Below are positions 57,634 through 64,000 of a DNA stretch of 64,000 nt, one piece after another (the stretch's first letter is position 1; the number at the start of each line of letters is the position of its first letter). The stretch is from Rheum nobile. Its lineage: Eukaryota > Streptophyta > Magnoliopsida > Caryophyllales > Polygonaceae. The notes under the pieces are model-generated. The model saw only the letters and a list, made by a program, of their open reading frames with translations, had not been told where the DNA came from and did not search any database. The stretch spans positions 2,666,001 through 2,730,000 of the forward strand of contig WOAB01000595.1 in assembly GCA_027886185.1 (NCBI GenBank). The letters run 5' to 3'. Position numbers and translations under genes: made by a program.

Positions 57634-59152
57634 TGATGAGGCTGAAGTCGTGATGCCTATCAAAGAATCCCTAAAAACCTAACTAAGTATAGCAGGCAAG
57701 TAAGGGTCGAATCCCACAGGGATGAGTTGTTTTCTTTATGTAGATTTGCATGCAAAGTAACAAGGGTTTTTTTGAAGGTTGATTCAATTCAAATAAGCAA
57801 ACAAAACAAACAAAGCAAAGATTTGTATTCAATTAAGGAAAAAACACTTAGCCAAACAAATATCCACCTTCAGTTTGGTTGATTGATCATTAATTATTCC
57901 TAGTCCTCAATCCTTATGAATGTCCTAATCCCTGTTCTGAAATAGTTACCAGTCCAACTCGGCCTGGTAACCCTAACTATTAAACCAATCAAGAAACTAT
58001 CAAGATAAATCTAACAGCAGAATAAGCTCAGGAATAGATAGGCTCATGCAATACTTAACAACACGTCAGTACTTGACATGCAATTAATTCTCTTCACAAT
58101 AAACATTCACAACTCGTTCCAGTAAATCGTGGTTGCTACTTCTGAATTAGGGATGAATAATATTAATCTCAACAAGTTGACCAGAAAGAGGTAACTAACA
58201 CTATAGATAATACTAATCTCAACTAGGTTGTCAGGCTAGGGAAACTAATATTAATAATGATAATCACAACAACTGATGAGTTAGATCCAACCAATACTAT
58301 TCAATATCATAATCCTGCAGTATGAATAATATCGATAAAACTAGGTAGCTAATATAGAGAAATCAATATAACTCAATTGGATGAAGCATAAAAGAATTAA
58401 TAACATTCAAGGATAAAGGAAAGGAATAACCTCACAATCAAATTCAAACTTAGGCTTCAATTGTCGGACTAAGCAAAGGTGCTTAGCTCCTCATAGTCTT
58501 TGAAAGAAAATAATACTGAATGGAAAATAGTACGTAATAGCGAATGTCGATGATACCAAGATGAATGAATGGAGGCTATGGAATTTAGGTTAAATAAACT
58601 TAACCTAAAGCCCAAGATCACAAACCTCATCTAAAAGGAAATAAAACTAAAGTATCGAAATAATAAAATAAACAAAAACCGGAAAATAATAAAATAAGAA
58701 AAACTCATAAATCCCCGTCGGGCTCGCCCCCGTGTCCTTCCGCGGTCGCGGCACCAAATCCGCGGTCGCGAAAAATAGGAATCTTCTATCGACTTTGCAC
58801 AGCACAAGAATTTTCCGCGGGCGCGGCCAGATTTCCGCGGTCGCGGAAGTGGCACTCTTCACTCAGCGCTTCGCCTTTCGCCGCAGCCTCTTCGTGTCTT
58901 CGCCCTTGGTCGCGGTTGGTCGAGGCAGACCTTCTTCTCCTTCTTTGTGTGGATTCTCCCTTCTATTTCCTTAGTCTCATCATGTGGTTTCTCCTCGTCT
59001 TCTGAATGTCTTCAATTAGCTTCTCCAAACCACCATATCCACACTTCATCTCTCCAACTACATACTCCACCGTTGTGCTCTAAATCCCTACAAATGGCAC
59101 CCTAAACACCGGTAGCGATCCCTAGATAAGCACTACAAAGTAGTGCTGATCA
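57634..59152 (-). repeat. LTR 1 of element G (3' LTR)
   Basis: TGATGAGGCT...GTGCTGATCA on the plus strand. It contains four TCCGCGGTCGCGG-type units at about 58738-58856. Short ORFs inside it are not considered genes. Confidence 0.9.
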
Positions 59153-59167
59153 AACTCCCCCATGCTT
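59153..59167 (-). other. Polypurine tract of element G
   Basis: The minus strand reads AAGCATGGGGGAGTT before LTR start TGATCAGCAC, close to the usual Athila/Tat type. The same sequence follows LTR 2 at 63650-63664. Confidence 0.82.
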
Positions 59168-60585
59168 AAACCTTGCTCGTCCCCGAGTAAGCTAACATAA
59201 ACCTACTTCTACAATCAAATCCCCAGGGTCTCAGGAAGCATAGAAAAATCATCTCCACTAAGAATTGCACCTAACATGAAACTCCAAGGCACCAACACAA
59301 TATGCACAACACAACACACCATACATACACAACAACAAAACAACACCACACACAACCAAGCTAAAAGGAAAGCAGAGTACTTCCCCTAAGCTTATCCCGA
59401 ACACCATAGAGTGAATAATAATCTAATCCTAGTCTCCCATCTATCTTCTTATACCTCCCAGAGTGACCTACCCGAATCCTCCTTATATCACCTCTTCTTA
59501 TGTCGCCACGCCAGGTAGAATGAGGAATCCTAATAATCACTCTTCTTCTTTTCACTCAATTTGCCAAGGCGCCCTTTCGGGTTTTCACCAAGCCACTCAT
59601 TTCATTTTTCAATAGATGGGCTCACAATATACTCACATCACTCTTGACCAATTATTACCCCAGCCTAATATTGGTCCAAGCCACCTGCTTATTACCTAAG
59701 CCGCCCTTTCGGGTTTTCGACTTATCCCAGGATTTCTATTTTTGCATTTTTTTTTCAAATTTTTGGCTTTTTCTTTATATTAATTTTTTTTCTCCTCAAC
59801 GACGTAGCAAGTATAGAACCCTCCTCCATGCTTAAACATTGCATTATCCTCAATGTAATGAAAGACAAAAAGAATAAAAGCACAGGGAAGGTGGAAAAAT
59901 AACTCACAACGTCGCTGAGTTGGCTTGGACTGGAACATTGTTGCTGGCGGTATATCAATGAAAGCGCATGTCTCTGGTGTTGCGCGGGCGTCTTCAAACT
60001 CAACTCTACCGTGCAAGAAAAGGGATCCACTATGGTGTGTAGTGGTCATCAAAGAAATCAGGGATGCACGACCTTCAACTCAATCAACTCCTACCATGCA
60101 ACCAAAAGGAACCACTGTGGTGAGAAGTGGTAAATCAAGGGAACGGGGTTACATGGCCTTTAACGAACACAAAAAATAGGCCCAGATGTAATCATGGTGT
60201 GGGCCCTGGTGTTCCTCCTCTCTAGTTGTCGACTGTAGGGCCATCATCGTTGTCAAATAATGTGTGGGGCTAATGTCTCCTCCTTCACAACATGATGTGC
60301 ACCTTCTCTCCATGGGAAAATCGGACAGCTGGCCTTCAATGGGACTTTTTGTTTCCTGGCAGGACAATAGGAGGACTTACATTGGTGTGGTAACACCTTC
60401 TTCTTTATGGTTCGGGCCTCCTCCCTGCAGGTTAGTTCGAAACAAAACAAAAACAAAAGCAAAAACACACGAACAAAAGTAATTAAAAACAAGAATTGAA
60501 AAGACAATAAAAAAAATTCATACCTCGGGTTGCCTCCCGGACAGCGCCTTAGTTATTGTCGTGGCTCGACATACTACTCTCTCTC
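59168..60585. other. Non-coding 3' internal region of element G
   Basis: No coding frame seen. It holds two copies of CCCTTTCGGGTTTTC (about 59571 and 59705), and a GGCAACCCGAGG-type motif on the minus strand near 60527 that often precedes the 3' end of Athila-like elements. Confidence 0.55.
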
Positions 60586-61047
60586 TCAACTTGGTTCGCT
60601 CATAGCAATTGCACTCCTGGGGTCTAGATCTGGGGGATGCCTCTTTGTATGCTCTATGTTGAGCTTTACCCTCATTCCCTTGCACTTCATGATGGGTGGA
60701 CCACTGTTTACATCCATGATTGCACTTGCCATCTTCAGAAATGGCCTACCCAACATCTCAGGGGCTGTATGCTTGTCCTGCCCCGTATCCAGCTTATAGA
60801 AATTTGTTAATTGAATCACCGTTTCCTTTTTGTGCTTCGGCTTCTTTTTGATCCTGCGCAGCGCCTTTAAAAATTCCTTACAGCGAGGGATGCTGTTTGC
60901 CAGTTTGAGCAACAGAATGTTTGCCTTGCAGTAACTGAAGGTCTCAAATAAATCCTTGTCGTTCTCCACCTTTCTAGTGTCCTTTAGAGCCTCAGGGAAG
61001 GGTGCGGGAGGCTTTACTGATCCGAGCGGAGGGAAATAGGGCCGCAC
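60586..61047 (-). pseudogene. Gag-protease junction of element G, with protease active site deleted
   Basis: Encodes PAPFPEAL, ETFSYCKANILLLKLANSIP and CKEFLKALRRIKKKPK, the conserved Athila/Tat pre-protease segment. It then jumps to APEMLGRPFLKMASAIMDV, the end of a retropepsin domain. The catalytic D-x-G region expected between them is missing, so an internal deletion is likely. No RT or integrase follows. Confidence 0.7.
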
Positions 61048-61085
61048 GTAGTCATCATAAGGGTCGGCGGGATGAAGGGACGCTT

Positions 61086-62016
61086 CTAGGGCATTTCCGC
61101 GGTCGCGGATTGGTTGTCACGGAATTTGTTTGAGCAGGTCGCCGCCTTCAGCCCTTTTTCCGCGGTCGCGGATCTCCTGCCGCGGTCGCGGAAATCTCTT
61201 GACCTGCTCCTCTTCTTCTGTGCTTTTTCCATGGTCGCGGATCTCATTCCGCGATTGCGGATTTCTGCGTGTGGTCGCGAAATCTCTTCTGCGACATCTT
61301 TTTCTACTGTAGCTCCGTCTTCAGCCATACTTTCTTTCACATGATCACCTTCCTCTGTCAAGGGTGTGCTCTCCAACTGTATACCACTCCTTAGTGTCAT
61401 CGCACAGACAGTCTCTCGTGGGTTCTCTACCGTAGGACGTGGTAGTTGTCCGGATTCCAACTTGCTCAACGCTTGAGCGACTTGTTCATGTTTTTCTCCC
61501 ATCGAGGTTACAGTTCTAGCCATAGTTGCCATGTTCTGCATCATAGTGTTGAGTATGTCTTCACCGGGTACGGGCAAGCTTGCATTTTGGCCGTGGAATC
61601 TATGTGCGACTGGTTGCCCATACTGTTGTGGGGTGTCCTGCTGATAGAAATCCTGTGGCCTCGGGCAAGACTCCTGGTAGTCGTGGCCATATGGAGGGTA
61701 TTGATGGTCCCCATAGCTCGAATTGGGGTGATCCCTCCACCCTGGGTTGTAGGTGTTTGAGTATGGGACATATCTCGGCCTCTGCAAATCAAAACCTCTT
61801 GTAGATTTTACTACAGCAGCATATTCAGAAAGTCTTGGGCATTCGTCAGTGGGGTGCAGCGGATCATGACAGATTCTACAGGGCTTAACTGGCCTTGCTG
61901 CACTTGAAGTTGGGTGATAGCCCCTCTCTGGAGTAAATGCGTAGGGGTATGGGTCATATCGCGGCTCCTGCGGGACTTGGGGAAATCTCTCCATCTCTGA
62001 ATCAAAAATCAAAAAC
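61086..62016 (-). CDS. Gag-like protein of element G
   Basis: The frame runs from beyond the likely ATG near 61994 (MERFPQVPQEP) to a stop at 61086, over 300 codons without interruption. It has a CRICHDPLHPTDECP knuckle (CxxC...H...C) near 61860-61905, a Tyr/Pro-rich segment, and a coiled-coil-like part (DILNTMMQNMATMARTVTS). ETVCAMTLRSG is a conserved Athila/Tat gag motif. The C-terminus is made of repeats encoded by TCCGCGGTCGCGGA-type units also found in the LTRs. It probably packages the element's RNA. Confidence 0.75.
61090..61290. repeat. TCCGCGGTCGCGGA repeats inside the gag ORF of G
   Basis: About six units, some degenerate (CCATGGTCGCGGATC, CCGCGATTGCGGATT), in the last 200 bp of the gag frame. 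Four further units occur in each LTR. Confidence 0.85.
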
Positions 62017-62108
62017 GGAAGAAAATCAGTAGCACGGGTGTGGACCGTAAGATAGGTCCACACCAAAAATTTGCACACAAACACACACAAAGAAAAACCA
62101 AACTTGCC

Positions 62109-62126
62109 TCCCCGGCAACGGCGCCA
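62109..62126 (-). other. Primer-binding site of element G (tRNA-Asp type)
   Basis: The minus strand reads TGGCGCCGTTGCCGGGGA, four bases after the LTR end. This is the site typical of Athila/Tat-lineage gypsy elements. Confidence 0.9.
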
Positions 62127-62130
62127 ATTT

Positions 62131-63649
62131 TGATGAGGCTGAAGTCGTGATGCCTATCAAAGAATCCCTAAAAACCTAACTAAGTATAGCAGGCAAGTAA
62201 GGGTCGAATCCCACAGGGAGGAGTTGTTTTCTTTATGTAGATTTGCATGCAAAGTAACAAGGGGGGTTTTTAAGGTTGATTCAATTCAAATAAGCAAACA
62301 AAGCAAACAAAGAAAAGATTTGTATTCAATTAAGGGAAAAACACTTAGCCAAACAAATATCCACCTTCAGTTTGGTTGATTGATCATTAATTATTCCTAG
62401 TCCTCAATCCTCATGAATGTCCTAATCCCTGTTCTGAAATAGTTACCAGTCCAACTCGGCCTGGTAACCCTAACTATTAAACCAATCAAGAAACTATCAA
62501 GATAAATCTAACAGCAGAATAAGCTCAGGAATAGATAGGCTCATGCAATACTTAACAACTCGTCAGTACTTGACATGCAATTAATTCTCTTCACAATAAA
62601 CATTCACAACTCGTTCCAGTAAATCGTGGTTGCTACTTCTGAATTAGGGATGAATAATATTAATCTCAACAAGTTGACCAGAAAGAGGTAACTAACACTA
62701 TAGATAATACTAATCTCAACTAGGTTGTCAGGCTAGGGAAACTAATATTAATAATGATAATCACAACAACTGATGAGTTAGATCCAACCAATACTATTCA
62801 AGATCCTAATCCTGTAGTATGAATAATATCGATAAAACTAGGTAGCTAATCTAGAGAAATCAATATAACTCAATTGGATGAAGCATAAAAGAATTAATAA
62901 CATTCAAGGATAAAGGAAAGGAATAACCTCACAATCAAATTCAAACTTAGGCTTCAATTATCGGACTAAGCAAAGGTGCTTAGCTCCTCATAGTCTTCGA
63001 AAGAAAATAATACTGAATGGAAAATAGTACGTAATAGCGAATGTCGATGATACCAAGATGAATGAATGGAGGCTATGGAATTTAGGTTAAATAAACTTAA
63101 CCTAAAGCCCAAGATCACAAACCTCGTCTAAAAGGAAATAAAACTAAAGTATCGAAATAATAAAATAAACAAAAACCAGAAAATAATAAAATAAGAAAAA
63201 CTCAGAAATCCTCGTCGGGCTCGCCCCCGTGTCCTTCCGCGGTCGCGGCACCAAATCCGTGGTCGCGGAAAATAGGAATCTGCTCTCGACTTTGCATAGC
63301 ACAGGAACTTTCCGCGGGCGCGGGCAGATTTCCGCGGTCGCGGAAGTGGCACTCTTTATTCAGCGCTTCGCCTTTCGCCGTGGCCTCTTCGTGTCTTCGC
63401 CCTTGGTCGCGGTTGGTCGCGGCAGACCTTCTTCTCCTTCTTTGTGTGGATTCTCCCTTCTATTTCCTTAGTCTCATCAAGTGGTTTCTCCTCGTCTTCT
63501 GAATGTCTTCAATTAGCTTCTCCAAACCACCATATCCACACTTCATCTCTCCAACTACATACTCCACCGTTGTGCTCTAAATCCCTACAAATGGCACCCT
63601 AAACACCGGTAACAATCCCTAGATAAGCACTACAAAGTAGTGCTGATCA
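62131..63649 (-). repeat. LTR 2 of element G
   Basis: Same length (1519 bp) and ends as LTR 1, with few differences. Followed on the plus-strand right by polypurine-tract sequence and internal DNA, which shows that another copy lies beyond. Confidence 0.9.
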
Positions 63650-64000
63650 AACTCCCCCATGCTTAGACCTTGCTCGTCCCCGAGTAAGCTAACATAAACC
63701 TACTCCTCCAATCAAATCCCCAGGGTCTCAGGAAGCATAGAAAAATCATCTCCACTAAGAATTTCACCTAACATGAAACTACAAGGCACCAACACAACAA
63801 CAAAACAACACCACACACAACCAAGCTAAAAGGAAAGCAGAGTACTTCCCCCAAGCTTATCCCGAACACCATAGAGTGAATAATAATCTAATCCTAGTCT
63901 CCCATCTATCTTCTTATACCTCCCAGAGTGACCTACCCGAATCCTCCTTATATCACCTCTTCTTATGTTGCCACGCCAGGTAGAATGAGGAATCCTAATA
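63650..64000 (-). other. Start of a second internal copy of element G
   Basis: Matches 59153-59531 with small changes, including a deletion of about 30 bp in the CA-rich tract near 63800. The window ends inside it. Confidence 0.88.

Larger units (their letters stand above)
57634..64000 (-). mobile_element. Athila-like non-autonomous LTR element G, tandem arrangement
   Basis: LTR (57634-59152), internal (59153-62130), LTR (62131-63649), then the start of a second internal copy (63650-64000) that matches 59153-59531. In minus orientation, each internal region ends with the polypurine tract AAGCATGGGGGAGTT before an LTR, and the first LTR is followed by a tRNA-Asp-type primer-binding site. Both LTRs are 1519 bp and very similar, so the unit is young. 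Coding is limited to a gag-like protein and protease remnants. The left flank is GAGTT; the other end lies outside. Confidence 0.88.

Noticed and set aside
58631..58974. Small ORFs repeated at 58631-58974 and 63128-63471
   Set aside because: They are identical-position translations of the two LTR copies over the CGCGGTCGCGG units.

Overview
This window is angiosperm nuclear DNA, probably from a eudicot (AT-rich, intron-bearing transposon genes, plant-type element families). I found no intact host gene. Almost everything recognisable is a transposable element, often nested several levels deep, and most coding regions are broken by stop codons or frameshifts. Many boundaries are fixed by target-site duplications (TSDs) readable at both ends.

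Layout. 1-3422: a minus-strand non-autonomous LTR element (A) with a repeat-encoding proline-rich ORF, carrying a hAT-like MITE (2046-2594). 3559-about 16890: a minus-strand LINE split at 3991/11729 by a complete Ty3/gypsy element (B, 3992-11728, 704-bp LTRs, TSD GTCTC). 18024-19485: a solo LTR (C). 19788-about 21150: a TRIM-like mini-retrotransposon. 21151-25621: AT-rich DNA with no convincing gene.

25632-37438: the most interesting unit, an 11.8-kb MuDR-like element (MULE). It has two convergent genes: a FAR1/jittery-like transposase on the plus strand and a Ulp1/C48-protease-like gene on the minus strand. Its introns and intergenic DNA, but not its exons, contain about 80 copies of the heptamer CATGCAC, essentially all in one orientation. 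A second TIR element (39495-42718) carries its own oriented motif, GATATTCA (20 copies), plus captured fragments resembling a PYR/PYL abscisic-acid receptor and a non-specific phospholipase C. Both look like element-specific binding-site arrays of the kind described for VANDAL MULEs and their VANC anti-silencing proteins; that functional link is inference.

37568-43434: a long LTR (D) split by the second TIR element, which itself holds a solo LTR (41321-42082). 43435-53843: Ty3/gypsy element E, with a 2.3-kb solo LTR (49692-52016, D family) inserted in its integrase. 53848-54418: a third E-type LTR with an internal inversion, fused to a 5'-truncated gypsy element F (54422-about 57067). 57068-57633: a Tat-like ORF fragment interrupted by Athila-like element G (57634-64000), present in tandem as LTR-internal-LTR-internal, with the window ending in the second internal copy.
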